From Meconema thalassinum (Eukaryota; Arthropoda; Insecta; Orthoptera; Tettigoniidae), in contig OX336389.2 of NCBI GenBank assembly GCA_946902985.2, positions 791,554,979 through 791,618,978 of the forward strand: 64,000 nucleotides of DNA. The letters are read 5' to 3'. The translations under genes were made by a program, and so were the position numbers. Below are positions 21,931 through 33,241 of the stretch, piece after piece; the stretch's first letter is position 1, and the number at the start of each line of letters is the position of its first letter. The notes below the pieces were generated by a model that saw only the letters and a list, made by a program, of their open reading frames with translations, ran no database searches and had not been told where the DNA came from.

Positions 21931-23214
21931 AAAAACAAGAGACTGAATGATTAATTTAACATAAAGTAAAATTTAGTTGTAATCTTCAACGCTACATAGC
22001 ACATATCATTCCAAACACTTGCATAATACTGAGAAGTGGGACTTCCTGTTGATTCAGTGTTAATTAATTAATTATCAATAAAATGAAGTTTGTATTATGA
22101 TCAAAAATTCGTATGTCCTGTAAATAACACGGTAGCGCGAAGGGGTTTTATTCTCTCCCCCCCCCCCCTCCCCCCTCACACACACACACACACACTATCA
22201 CAGTGAGTGCTTCTCTGTGTGAGGCATTAGAGGTGCATTCGCCATTCGCAGAACTCTAATTTTTGAAAGGAAATGCCGGTAAATCAAATTCTGTATGATA
22301 GGATTTCCACTGTACGCGAAGGCTTCAACAGCCATTTGTACTTGGTTCACATTGGGATTTCAGTAACCTCTTTACCAAGTTTCCTAGAACAATCTCAGCT
22401 TTCAGTTCTGATCCTTCCACTTTCATTTACCTTCAACTTCTACTTTCTTCGTTTCTTCCGTTAATGGATAAAATTTCTTTGTAAAGATTGTTCGTGAATC
22501 AGTCAACAATGAAAAACAATCTTTATGCAAGACGGAAGATAACTCATTAAAGAAATCTAAATGCTAATCGAACATTGTGATTGATTCTTAATGTTAGGAG
22601 TTACGGTCCTAGAAAAGCGTTTTTTTTATGAATCCCAACGCAGTGGCTTTGTGACTACTGGATGCACGTTCTGGAAGCATGCTGAGAGTCCTGCCATTTA
22701 TGTCCTTGTCGCTAGCGGCTAGACCATGCGTTAATCATCCAAATATGTCAACATTACGTCACTGCCCTCTCCTCTTTAGTAACTCCTATCACCGGCATTG
22801 CGAGTGTGTGAGGCACGTACTTACTCCGCTGCTCTGACGTGCTCTGACAATGGACGTTCCACATACGTTGTTAATTTACTACTAAATGCATGGGGACACA
22901 GGTCGAACACCCAGTGAGCATATGTTGAATCCTCTTCTAGCCCCGAATGCGACAAACCAGCATTTGAGCGTGCCCAGAATTGGTTTGCTACATTAAATGG
23001 GTTCACACATGCAGCACACCTCATGCCACAGCCTGCTACGACGCACGGCCAAGTGAGTCATCATGAACAGTCCTAGCAGAGCCTCATTGGGCTTGGAGGG
23101 TATGCTAGGGCTGGCTAAAACACGCTGATTCCAGTGAAATCGTGTTTACAATGAGCATGCATTAATTGCAATCACCGTGTGGAAAAACACATATGTTGTG
23201 GTTGTTGTTTACTT
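21931..23214. other. No recognisable gene
   Basis: Contains a C-rich/(CA)n tract at 22157-22196. The minus-strand frame at 22821-23024 (67 codons, Cys and Trp containing) resembles nothing I can name. Otherwise unassigned. Confidence 0.4.
22157..22196 (+). repeat. Poly-C and (CA)n microsatellite
   Basis: Runs of C and CCCCCCTC followed by about nine CA repeats. Confidence 0.95.
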
Positions 23215-23660
23215 TGAAGATCTTGGACATCGTGGTGATTTATCCCCGTGAACTTGGGTGAGTGTAGAATTTGTCTGATGTATGCACAGTATGTCTACCC
23301 CTTATTATTCCCGTTTTCAACGGGGCCGGGGATGAGATGCGATGAAATATAATTTTTCTGATAACTTGTGTTATTGTGGTGGCTGTAGTATCGTGTGAGT
23401 GTACTTGTAATTCCGGTGAGTCCATGATCTTAAGCTAGGAACCATCCCGGCATTTGCCTGAATTAGAAATGAGAAACCACAGAGAACCACTTCTAAGATT
23501 GCTGGGGTGGGAATCGAACGAATCTTTTCTGAGTTTTGCCTCACGAGGTTCAGTGCAGTCCATTCCAGCCCTCGTACCAGATTTAAATTTATTGGCAGAG
23601 CCGGGAATCAAACCCGGACCTCTGGGGCGAACACATGTGGGGTTGGGAATTGAGTTGACG
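23215..23660 (-). repeat. SINE family B copy carrying an insertion
   Basis: Nearly full family-B copy. The tRNA-like head lies at the right (minus strand), with box B in the inverse of GGGAATCAAACCCGG near 23608. Body landmarks are GTGGGAATCGAACGAATC and TGCCTCACGAGGTTCAGTGC. A ~77 bp foreign segment interrupts it at 23280-23356. Confidence 0.8.
23280..23356. repeat. Short insertion in SINE B with 6 bp duplication
   Basis: TCTGAT is present at both 23274-23279 and 23357-23362. Other family-B copies have it once (TCTGATAACCTGTG). The insert contains ATTCCCGTTTTCAACGGGGC and GATGAGATGCGATG, likely another small retroposon fragment. Confidence 0.6.
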
Positions 23661-23804
23661 GCTCTGAAGCACAGCAATTTAAAACTTCCACAGAATTGTC
23701 GATTATATGCAGGGCTAAACATGGCAAATGTGACCTTTTGTAATGGAGATAGAACAGAGCTATACCGGTTTTAATGTTATGGGATTACACACAAATGAAC
23801 GGTG

Positions 23805-23820
23805 CAATAATAATAATAAT

Positions 23821-23865
<45 letters not shown>
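23805..23865 (+). repeat. (AAT)n microsatellite
   Basis: About 20 ATA/AAT repeats with one interruption. Confidence 0.95.
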
Positions 23866-23866
<1 letters not shown>

Positions 23867-24244
23867 CCAACAGGTGAAGATCATAATGGTGGTTCGTTAC
23901 ACAAACTTTCATGTTGATCACTTGATTAGAGGAAAAGAAATAAAAACGTGACCCCATACTATGAATCAGTTAATGCAACATGACCTGTAGTAACACATCT
24001 TATTGATAAATGAGCACTCATTGGAGGCCAACAACGGCTCATGATGGCAGATTTATTGCTGCAACACGTCAGTACGAGGTACAAGGAGTGAGCTGAGCTG
24101 ACTACTTGTGACGTATTCTGTAGCTACTCGTCCCCCAGATAAGCCTTGTGTGATCAGCCATTTCGTCCACCAAATGCTACCCACATCATGTGCACCACGG
24201 AAAAGTCGCACATGCTTTTGCAGGTTGTCATCCCTGTAGATACC

Positions 24245-24525
24245 GGGTGAGTTAGCCGTGGTCGTTACGGCATGACTGCTGGCAGTCGCTCACATCCGGG
24301 AGGTGAGGAGGTTCGAATCCCCCCGCCGGCAACCTTGAAGATGGTCTTCTGTGGTTTCCCATCTTCCTTCCAGGCAAATGCCGGGGTTGGTCCCTAACTA
24401 TAGGCCACAGCCGCTACCTTCCAACTCCTCGTCCTTACATTCCAACTTTCCTCCCCTACGGCACTTGTAGCTCACCCATTGGGTGTCCGTCTCGAAGCAG
24501 CTACAAAAACTGGCGAGCCGAACAT
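24245..24525 (+). repeat. SINE family D, copy 2
   Basis: tRNA-like head with box A in GAGTTAGCCGTGGTCGTTAC and box B in GAGGTTCGAATCCCC, then TTCTGTGGTTTCCCATCTTC, CAGGCAAATGCCGGGG and GGCCACAGCCGCTACCTTCC. It lies at the C-terminal side of the Tc1 remnant. Confidence 0.8.
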
Positions 24526-24529
24526 GTCC

Positions 24530-25060
24530 TCGGACACTCCCGGCACTAAAAGCCATACGCTAAAAAAAATCCCTATAGATTACTCCACAGTACCTAGTGG
24601 AAATACATTCAGTAGCGCACATGCCCTTAAGATGATGTCTCCCGTGCAGCGCAATACCGGTCCCTTTTCACAGTATTGGCAGGGATATATCATGTTCCAG
24701 AGGCACACCAGATGAACAGATATCGGGAATCATTCTCCAGACTAACCAGTAATTCATCTGTGATCATAACACTTTCCCACTGTTGTTCGGTCTTATCACA
24801 GTGTGCAATACACCAGTCATACGGTTTCTTAGCGCGAGGGGAATGCATCTAGCGGTTCGTCGTGCGTACAGGGCAACTTCTCGAAGACTAGAGATATGTA
24901 TTCCAGAGGCGGCAGTCTCTCCGGTGCTCCAGCCAGCGCAGATGCTGTGCTTGTTGAGCTCCTTCGAGCACTTAATGAATGATATCAATATTGGCGATGG
25001 GTAGTAGACCTTGGTCGACCTCACTCGTATTGATGTTCAATGTTTATGTATTCCTTCAAT
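24530..25060 (-). pseudogene. Tc1/mariner transposase remnant
   Basis: The minus strand holds the middle of a Tc1-type transposase. An Arg-rich linker (LREVALYARRTARCIPLALR) is followed by a segment reading VMITDELLVSLENDSRYLFI, then WCASGT, in the position of the first catalytic Asp (family pattern FSDESRF ... R-x-x-VWR-x-x-G). A trace of the following region is readable near 24640-24680. Stops and a frame change make it non-functional. I could not locate the remaining D and E with confidence, or the TIRs. It is a different lineage from the intact Tc1 pair at 49 and 56 kb, judging by sequence. Confidence 0.65.
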
Positions 25061-25282
25061 CTTCTTCACAGACGTGAAATGGTACTACAGGTATCATTCA
25101 AGTCGAGACCCACCTTGTGCTGACTGCCGATGATCCGATATCAGGTGCAATGTCATCTTAATGTCCGTACGGCTCGGACAGGTGAGAACGTTACCGTTTC
25201 AGGTCACAAATGCATACAACAGATAGGGTAGAACTAAATATCCCTTCCCAAATGGACTCTTCCAGGCACACTAATTAGTCTC

Positions 25283-25500
25283 AGGTTGGCTGTGTGGCGC
25301 AGTGGTAATCTTCTCGTCTGCTGTGCTCAAGGTGGAAGGATCCAATCCTGGCGAAATCAGTTGGCATTTGAGGGTATTTGTGAGGGAGCCGTGCCAGTAG
25401 ACTTCCTAGCACGTTTAAGATCGCCTTTGGGGCAACATTGCTGAACCCAGCGTCATTAAAGCCGCAGTAGTTTAAAGGAACGTAAAGAAAATAATATTAT
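25283..25500 (+). repeat. SINE family A, copy 4
   Basis: Complete head (GGCTGTGTGGCGCAGTGGTA) and box B (GGATCCAATCCTGG, diverged), body TTGGCATTTGAGGG and GAGGGAGCCGTGCCAGTAGA, and the 3' end AAAGGAACGTAAAGAAAATA with an ATT-rich tail. Confidence 0.85.
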
Positions 25501-26249
25501 TTATATTACAATTCTCTCTTGTACGGAGGAGCTTAGTGTCGACCTGTCTATTACGTATGTCATGTATTTCTGTGTTGTCACGTCAAAACTCAGTTTGCAC
25601 CGCGTCACCGTGTCCCCATGATTTCTCGTGGATCTCAAATATCCCTTAACGTATGAGCATGAGTGTGTGAATATCATTGAGTTAGGAATTTTGTTGATAC
25701 ATATAAAATTTTCTTTCTATATGAGCTTTAAACATCGATCCTATTTATTTATGGCTTTCGAATACAAACAAGGACTTTTAGCCACACTCTTGTAATGCAA
25801 ACTCTCACAACATGTGACGGTTGTTGCTGGTTAAATTACCCAATTTACACGCAAGCTATCTGGTTTAGTCAAGTGGCCTTTTATCTTGACACATCACTGT
25901 AACCCTGACATCAACAGTGTTTGTTATGGATGTACATCTAACGTTGTTTATTCATCACGAAGTAAGCTCTGTAGAGAAACAAACACTGAAGTACGTGCAG
26001 ATGTGTTGCATGTTTATAAATCAACCCTTGTCACAACGGTGAATTAAATCCATATAAACATGCTATTTGTGTCGCAATATGGGATATATATTGTAGTCCA
26101 AGAGAATAGAAGTTATTCTTTAAATAACAAATTAAATGTACAATTAATAAAATGGGCTACAAAGTAACCTAATTCTCCATTCTGTGAGGGATAAAATATA
26201 CAACCTAGCATTTGATCACAGCCATTTCCAACAGGGTCCAAGAACAGTG
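25501..26249. other. No recognisable feature
   Basis: Unassigned AT-rich sequence without repeats or open frames of note. Confidence 0.4.
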
Positions 26250-26332
26250 TGCTTTCATTTGACGGAGATTCAAACCCGATGACTCGCGTGGAAGGGGGGA
26301 GTCTTAACCACTTCGGTACACCAGCTGTTATC
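26250..26332 (-). repeat. tRNA-like pseudogene or SINE head
   Basis: The minus strand reads GCTGGTGTACCGAAGTGGTT, then AAGACTCCC (box A-like), with GGGTTTGAATCTCCGTC (box B-like) about 40 bases on. No cloverleaf could be completed, so I read it as a retroposed head. Confidence 0.5.
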
Positions 26333-26399
26333 TGCGGTAAAAGCTTGCTTATTTAGATAAAAAAACTGTAGGTGAATTACTTTATGTCAGTAGCCTTTG

Positions 26400-26790
26400 T
26401 CTGGGGCATGAAACTTGAACTGTTGGGGCAATGGAAAAGAAGCGAATAGAAGCATTTTTTTAAATGTGGTGTTACATGAGAATAATGAAGATTATATGGG
26501 TGGATAGAGTAAAACGTGAAGAGGTACCAAGACGAGTGGGAGAGTAGAGATGTTTCTTAGGACTGGTAATGAAGAGAAGAGATAGGTTGGTAGGACACAT
26601 ACTAAGACACCCAGGAATAGCCAACTTAGTTATGGAAGGAAGAGTCGAGGACAAGAACTGGAGGGATAGATGAAGGTTAGAAAATGTTAAACAGATTGGC
26701 TCAGATGTATGGCGTGGTAGCTATGTAGAGATGAAATGATTAGTTCAGGGCAGGGGCAAATTAAGAACTGCATCAAACCAGTCAAAACAT
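26400..26790 (+). pseudogene. LINE 3' fragment (same family as 0.3-2.3 kb)
   Basis: Plus-strand inverse of the 290-700 region: encodes the C-terminal LINE segment (RIM-x-ITWVDRV-like, then RDRLVGHILRHPGIANLVM, then SDVWRGSYVEMK). It ends AACTGCATCAAACCAGTCAA. Stops and indels are present. 5'-truncated copy. Confidence 0.75.
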
Positions 26791-26814
26791 AGAAGAATTT
26801 AACCCAACACAGTT

Positions 26815-26935
26815 GGCATAGTGGAGAAGGTATAGCGTTGGATTCCAGAATTCAGGACTGCACCCCGGTGTGGTGTCTCATATGACGATAATTGTTGTTT
26901 TAAGGATTCTAACGTAAAGATTATCGGCCCCAAAT
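26815..26935. repeat. Composite small retroposon
   Basis: A tRNA-like head (GTTGGCATAGTGGAGAAGGT) is followed by GATAATTGTTGTTTTAAGG and ATTATCGGCCCC. The second part is the small-tail family at 44.6 and 53.5 kb. Confidence 0.5.
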
Positions 26936-27439
26936 GGTTTGAGAGATAGGGAAAATTAAAAATGGCATTAAGCCGGTAAATAAAGCTAACTGCTAACTAC
27001 TAACTCTTACTAGAAGAAGAAAAGGACAAAATAATAAGGTACGAGGGTAACGAACAGACAGGGAAAAGAAACGCCTTCAGCCCCCGAAGAATGAGGACTG
27101 AAGGAATCGGAAATAAGTATAGCCATGAAAGGCAGGTATGAACGGGGAAGAGGAGAGAGTTCGCCCCAAAAGCAATGGAAAAAGGGAAGCAACTAGACCC
27201 AGCTCAGGAATCCCTCGGGGTCACCAACTCCAGAAATCACCTGCCGTGAGCCCTCAAGAATGTAGTACCATCCAGGTTTCAACGTAATTGGCAGGGCTAC
27301 AGACACCCTGCCTCCTTTAGGGCCTTGCGCAGAGGGCAGCTGATAACATGAAAAGACAAACATGATTTCTAACCCATCAATAATTGTACGTATCTGGAAA
27401 GATGAGACGAAGGCCAATTAAGGCGGGAAAATGATGGAC
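26936..27439. other. No recognisable gene
   Basis: Purine-rich sequence (27000-27200) and unassigned text. The minus-strand frames at 27010-27417 lack motifs. Confidence 0.4.
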
Positions 27440-29970
27440 TCCCTAGGCCACGGATACCATTATACCGTAGGGGTCAGAAGAAATTTCATTTAAATGTTTA
27501 GAAATCGCTTGGCCGCCATGTTGGTTTTGTGAACACCAGGTTATTGAAAATCCCATAGGTGAACCTAAGTTAACAGCCTCTATCATTAAACAAAATTTCA
27601 GTTTGATTGCTGTATGAGATTCATAGATATTGAGAGCCGTCCAAATATTTTGTATGGTTGCCATGATGGATTTGTTATATAGGCCTATGTAGGCCATCGA
27701 GTTATGTACCATTAGATGAATATAATTGCGTAGATTCATTGAAACGTTCACTTCGATCGCATGATTAGGACAAAGGAAATAAAGATTTAATTTCATAATT
27801 TCGCACACCCGCCATCTTAAGGTTATGAAAACAATTGAATTATGTTAGATGCCAGTGGATAAAATGTCTATTAAACATTTACTTACCAAGTTCCACTGCG
27901 TTCGGTTGGTAAAATTGCAACAAATATCTATTTAAATGTTTCAACTTCGCTTTGCCACCATGTTAGTTCTGTACTTAACAGGTTATTCAAAATTACATAG
28001 GTGAACTTACAGTAGTGCCCTTTATCACCATACACAAATTCAGGGTGATATCTATAACTGTTGTGGAGATAGGCTATAGAATGCCAGTGAAATATTTAGC
28101 GTGGCCGGCATGTTGGACTGGTGAAGCGTATTAACATTTGAAAGGCACGATTGAGATTGGACGATATACTTACTGAGTTTCATTGAAATCGCTGTTCTTA
28201 GATTAGATCGCTTGAAACATCATTTGTAATATTTGAAAATCACTTGGCAGCCATGTTGTTTTTGTGTTTCTCAGGAATTGGAATGTCACATATATATACT
28301 TAGTTAATACAGTAGTATCCTATCACCACATAAAAGTTCAGTTTGATTGCTTAAATGGTTTCGGAGATATTGCGAACTGGTGGAATATATTTTATGGCCG
28401 CCGTGTTGGATTGTTTCATATAGGCTATAGAACTATATGCCAGCAGATGAATATTCTAATGCTAGTTCATTATGCCAACCTATATCTCTATTGCATGATT
28501 AGGACACGCGAAATCATAACTGCTACCATTTTTAAGTTCTCATAACATTCCATTAAATTAGACTGCAATATATCAAGGTTTGTATGAAGATATACCGTGC
28601 CAAGTTTCACAGTGCTTGGATGAAAAGTCGGGAGAAAAATCCACTTAAATATTTAAATTTGGCGTCACCATATATGATCATATGTTAATAGCTTCTATCA
28701 ACATGCAAAGTTTCAGTTTGATTGCTGTAATAGATTCGTAGAAATTACAAACCGCCTAAATATTACGGATGACCATCATGCTGGATTGCTATATATGTAG
28801 GGCAGGAGAGGAGTGGTGCAGCGGCCAAGCTATTTGCCTCTTACCGTGGTAGAGCTTGTTCGATTCCTGGCCAATACATGTGAGATTTTCGAAGTGCAAT
28901 GCCATGTCCTGTAGTTCAGATTCCACGTAAAAAGAGATCCCATGGCTCATGATCGCGTGATTAACGGTCACGTAAAATTACAAGCTTCTTTATATCTGTA
29001 GGCCATAGAGTTATGTACCGTTGCGTAGGTTCATTATTCAAACGTTCACTTTTATCGCATAAGAAATAAAATAATAAATTCAACTTTCGTCACACAGCTG
29101 CCGTCTTGGAGTTCACAAAACAATTGAATTAAATTAGATGCCAATAGATTAAATTATGAATAAACAATTACCGCAGCAAGTTCCACTGCGCACGAATGAT
29201 TAAATTGCGAGTAAATACTATTTAAATGCTTTAACTTCGCTTGGCTGCCATGTTCGTTTTGTGCTCATCAGGTTATTGAATGTCCCATAGTTGAACTTAA
29301 GTTAATAGCCTCTATCAACATACAAAATGTACGTTTGATTGCTGTAATATATTCATAGGTAGCCTACTGAGAACCGTCCAAATATTTCGCACGGGCACCA
29401 TGTTGGATTGTTATATTTGTAGGCCATAGAATTATTTCCAGTACTAGAAGATTATTGCGTAGGCTCATTATTCAAACGTTCACCATGGTGGCCTGATTAC
29501 GACACAAGAATTAAAAACTTTATCTAAAAATTTCGCGCAGCCGCCATCTTGGGGGTTTGAAAACAATTGAACTAAATTAGATGCCAGTGCATTAAAATGT
29601 GTATAACTAGTTACAGTACCAAGTTTTACTGACCTTGGATGGTTAAATCGTCTGAAAAGTCTATTTAAATATTTCAAATTTGCTTGGCCACCATGTTCGC
29701 TTTGTACAAGAGGTTTTTGAAAGTTACATAAGTGAACGTTTAGTAGTACGGTACCCTTTATCACCGTACTAAATTTCAGGGTGATATCTGTTACTGTTGC
29801 GGGGGTATAAAATGCCAGTGAAATCTTACGCGCGACCGCCATGCTGGATTGGTAAAACGTTTTAAAATTTGAATGGCTCGGTGTAGGTCGGACAAATTCG
29901 TTGAAATCGCTTCGGCCATTTACATTTTATTTGAGAGACACACACACACACACATACACACACACGGACG
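27440..29970 (+). repeat. Modular ~147 bp array, left arm of giant inverted repeat
   Basis: Boxes of the form G-G-C-N-G-C-C-A-T-G-T-T occur near 27511, 27655, 27808, 27953, 28103, 28246, 28396, 29243, 29394, 29539, 29686 and 29834. Neighbour spacing is 143-153 bp. Three module types alternate (ending AGGTTATTGAAA, GTTGGATTGTTATAT and CATCTTGGGGGTT), giving a higher-order period near 440-444 bp. A family-C SINE interrupts it at 28.8 kb. No coding content; minus-strand frames are chance. Confidence 0.85.
28791..29002 (+). repeat. SINE family C, copy 2, inserted in the array
   Basis: Head GGAGAGGAGTGGTGCAGCGG, box B TTCGATTCCTGG, body GTGAGATTTTCGAAGTGCAA and TGCCATGTCCTG, and the 3' end ACAAGCTTCTTT as in copy 1. 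ATATNTGTAGG flanks both sides (28791 and 28992) with one mismatch, consistent with a target-site duplication of array sequence. Confidence 0.8.
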
Positions 29971-30042
29971 AAAGGTGATCCCATAAGCCTATATTTAGCC
30001 AACTTTCATTTATGAAAAAATAGGCTTATGAGATCACCTTTT
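29971..30042. other. Palindrome centre of the giant inverted repeat
   Basis: AAAGGTGATCCCATAAGCCT on the left is matched in inverse by AGGCTTATGAGATCACCTTT on the right, with one mismatch, around a ~30 base A/T loop. (CA)n and (GT)n tracts flank it symmetrically (29940-29966, 30045-30066). The array-terminus core TGATCTCATAAG is thus present in both orientations. Confidence 0.9.
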
Positions 30043-31190
30043 GCCCGTGTGTGTGTATGTGTGTCTCCCCTAATAAAATCTAAACAGCTGGAGCGATTTC
30101 AATGAATCTCGGTGAGGGTATAGTACTACTATGTATGACCCCGACCGTGCCCTTCAAATTTTATTACGTTTCACCAATTCTACGTGGCGGCTGTGCGAAT
30201 TATTCCACCGGCATTCTATATCTCCTAAACTATTACTGATACCACGCTGAACATTTGTACGGTGATAAAGGGCACCACAAAACGTTCACCTAAGTAATTT
30301 TCAGAAACCTCCTAAGCACATAACGAACATGGTGGCCAAGCGAATTTCAAACAATTAAATAGACTTTTGCCACGATTTAACCATCCGAGCGCAGTGAAAC
30401 ATAGTACAGGAAATATTTATACACATTGTAATGCACTGATATCTAATTTCATTCAATTTTTAACATAATCTCTAGATGGCGGCTATGCGAAATTATAAAA
30501 ACGAGTTTTTTATTTCTTGTGCCCTAATCATGTGATTGCAGTCAACGTTTGGAAAAATGAACCTACGCAGTATGTTTCCTCTAATACTGCATAACTCCAT
30601 GGTCCATATACAGTATATATAAATCCAACATGGCGACCATACGAAATATTTAGACGCTTCTCAATGTCTACTAATGTATGACAGCAATCAAACTGAATTT
30701 TTTTTATGTTGATAAAGGCTGTTTACGTAAGTTCACCTATGGTACTTTCAATAACCTGACGGCCACTAATTCAGCATGCCAGCGGCGCGAAATTTAAATA
30801 TTTAAATGGACGTTTCTCGATATTTTTTAACCATCCGGGCGCAGTGAAACTTGGTACGGTTGATGCTAGTACGAATTTTAATCCACTGACACCTAATTTA
30901 TTGTAATTGTTTTCATGACCTAAGATGGCGCTGTGCGAAATTTTAGAACCTCGTTTTTTTTCTTGTGGCCGTATCATGCGATTGAAGTTTGAATAATAAA
31001 CCTACGCAATAATCTTCATCTAATAGTACATAACTCTATGACCTACATTTATAAAAATCCAACATGGTGACCTTCCGAAATATTTAGATGGTTCCCAATA
31101 TCTACGACTATAATTATTACAGTAATGAAACTGAAACTATGTATGTTGATAGAGGCAATTAAAATAAGTAGAATATATTAAAATAAGCTA
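30043..31190 (-). repeat. Modular array, right arm of the inverted repeat
   Basis: Inverse of the left-arm modules: ACATGGTGGCCAAGCGAA, TAGATGGCGGCTATGCGAAA, CCAACATGGCGACCATACGA, GCAATCAAACTGAA and GTAAGTTCACCTATGG. About 1.15 kb remain against 2.5 kb on the left. Divergence between arms is substantial, so the duplication is not recent. Confidence 0.85.
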
Positions 31191-31479
31191 TATAGTTCTT
31201 CACGGAACTTCTTGTTTCATAGATAAAATAGGATAAAAATGCCTTTACAGTCTGTGTTACGGACCCATTTCACCGTTCATCACTGGGAAATTGCTTCGTT
31301 CAGAGAGGATGAGGGTCATCCTTCGTTCCGTCGTTTGCTCGTAGTGATTCCTACCACTCGGTTTCTTTGATTTTGCAGGTCTTTTGAATATATATTTAAT
31401 AATTAAATTGATATCTCATTGTGAAATAAACTGAAGATTTCTGAACATGGCAACAATATAGTTTTTATATGTAATGTAC
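31191..31479. other. Flank between two arrays
   Basis: Unassigned sequence with no motif or repeat I recognise. Confidence 0.4.
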
Positions 31480-33140
31480 AGTGCTTAGACCATATATATT
31501 TGTAGATGTTGTATATTCAAGATGGCGGACAGGCGTGCTATTAAGTGGTGTGCATGATAGATTAGAATACATTTGATCAATCACCACGAAAAATAATTAA
31601 AATTAAATGTCATTTAACAGAGAAGGGATAAACAAGTCTCAAATGTATCACATTGAATATTACGAACGAACAATATCATGATTATATAAAAGCTCAAAGT
31701 CAACAATTCATCATCTAATATGATATAGAATATTATATAGACAATTAAGTCTAATGAAGACAGAAGTTTGTATAATATAATCATCAAAATCGATAAATTA
31801 AAATGCAATTAAGATAATACTACGAAATTTTGTGAATTAGGATTCAGACCACAGTTGCTCAAATTCCAAGAATATTACAGTAAATAATATCCTGAACCGG
31901 CATATTGAGTATATAAAATATTGAAGTCAGTAATACAGAATCAGAAAGATTTGCAAAGAAAACATTGGAAGAGGTATGTATCGTCTAATAAACATATTTT
32001 GATACGTTGAGAAATATATCATACTGAACATTATTCACCAACTTAAATGTGCTTACTGAGCTCAAGGTTGCAGGTTCGAAACCTGGCGCAGTCAGCTGGC
32101 ATTTGAGGGTGCGCAAATGCGAGGGAGCCGTGTCAGTACATTTACTGGCACGTTAAAGATCCCCTTCGGGCAAAATTCCGGCACCCCGGCGTCTCTAAAA
32201 GCCAGTGTAGTTAAAAGGGACGTAAAACCAATAACATTTATTTACAACTTAAATGTATGCAATGTTCAAATGAATAAGTTATCGAGAATTCAGGGTCTTA
32301 TCCAGTATAGGTGTAGCTAATACAGTAGATAAAATATGCCAGTTATGCTTACTATTAAAACATTAAAATCCATAACCCAGAATGTGAGTAATCTCCACAA
32401 ACATTGGCGGGTGAGGCCACAGAGACGATGAAATCACTTATCTAAGTCTCAGCGTTGGTGCTGCATCTTGCATATTACACATAGGTGCCATTTAGAAATT
32501 ATAGAATATTTAAATCAATTACTCGGAGTTTTATAAATCTGCAAGTATAAAAACTGACAAGAACCTAGGTTTGTGCAACATACTAGGTGAAATAAATGTC
32601 TCTAGTATCAATACGTTCATTTTGCGTTTTCCTGAGTGATGTTGGTATATGACGCATAAATTAAGCTGAATCTTTTTGCACAACAAGAGAGAAATATCAA
32701 AGAAAGCAGGCCATGTGTTCTTTACGAAACATACTGTTCAATTGAGTTCAGGCGTTTAGGAATTGCAGGGCGAGGGGCGGTTCATGTACACATACTGGTC
32801 AAATTATGGTACTAGAAAATCGCGCACGTATTTAAATTAATATTAGCCGACCCAGTTGTAACTTAGGTATCAGACTCCTGTCAAAGAATGGTACGTAGTT
32901 CTTTATTTAATAACGATACAAAGATTGGTGTTTAGCCGGTATTCGACTTAGGCAATGGAAATTCAAGTGGCTAAGTTAACGGCAATATGAGAAATTCAAT
33001 TAATTTGCATGGGAAGATGATTACCCCTGCAAAAAATTTTGTTCAATTTGGTTCATTCATTTAGGACATAGAGATAGACTAACAGTCTAATACACACACG
33101 CTTACACACAGACGCCGAGTGATCACATTTATGAAAGAAA
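31480..33140 (+). repeat. Degenerate array related to the 19 kb array
   Basis: Scattered boxes ATATTCAAGATGGCGGACAG (31508), ATTGAAGTCAGTAATACAGA (~31923) and AACATTAAAATCCATAACCC (~32358) match those at 19.4-20.0 kb. It ends with ATTTTGTTCAATTTGGTTCA, a CA-rich stretch and GAGTGATCACATTTATGAAA, a variant of the array terminus. A family-A SINE interrupts it. Confidence 0.55.
32039..32256 (+). repeat. SINE family A, copy 2, with target-site duplication
   Basis: CAACTTAAATGT occurs at 32039-32050 and 32245-32256. Between them is a 5'-truncated family-A copy (box B GGTTGCAGGTTCGAAACCTG, 3' end AAAACCAATAACATTTATTT). Confidence 0.9.
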
Positions 33141-33189
33141 GCAAAAGAACAGCGTAATTTAACTTAATTGTTTTAATTATTTATTACTA

Positions 33190-33241
33190 CAGTAATTATT
33201 ATTATTAGTAGTATTATTGTTATTATTAATATTATTATTCA
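33190..33241 (+). repeat. (ATT)n microsatellite
   Basis: Imperfect ATT/GTT repeats. Confidence 0.9.

Noticed and set aside
22821..23024. 67-codon minus-strand frame with Cys and Trp
   Set aside because: I cannot relate it to any family. Codon content alone does not support it.
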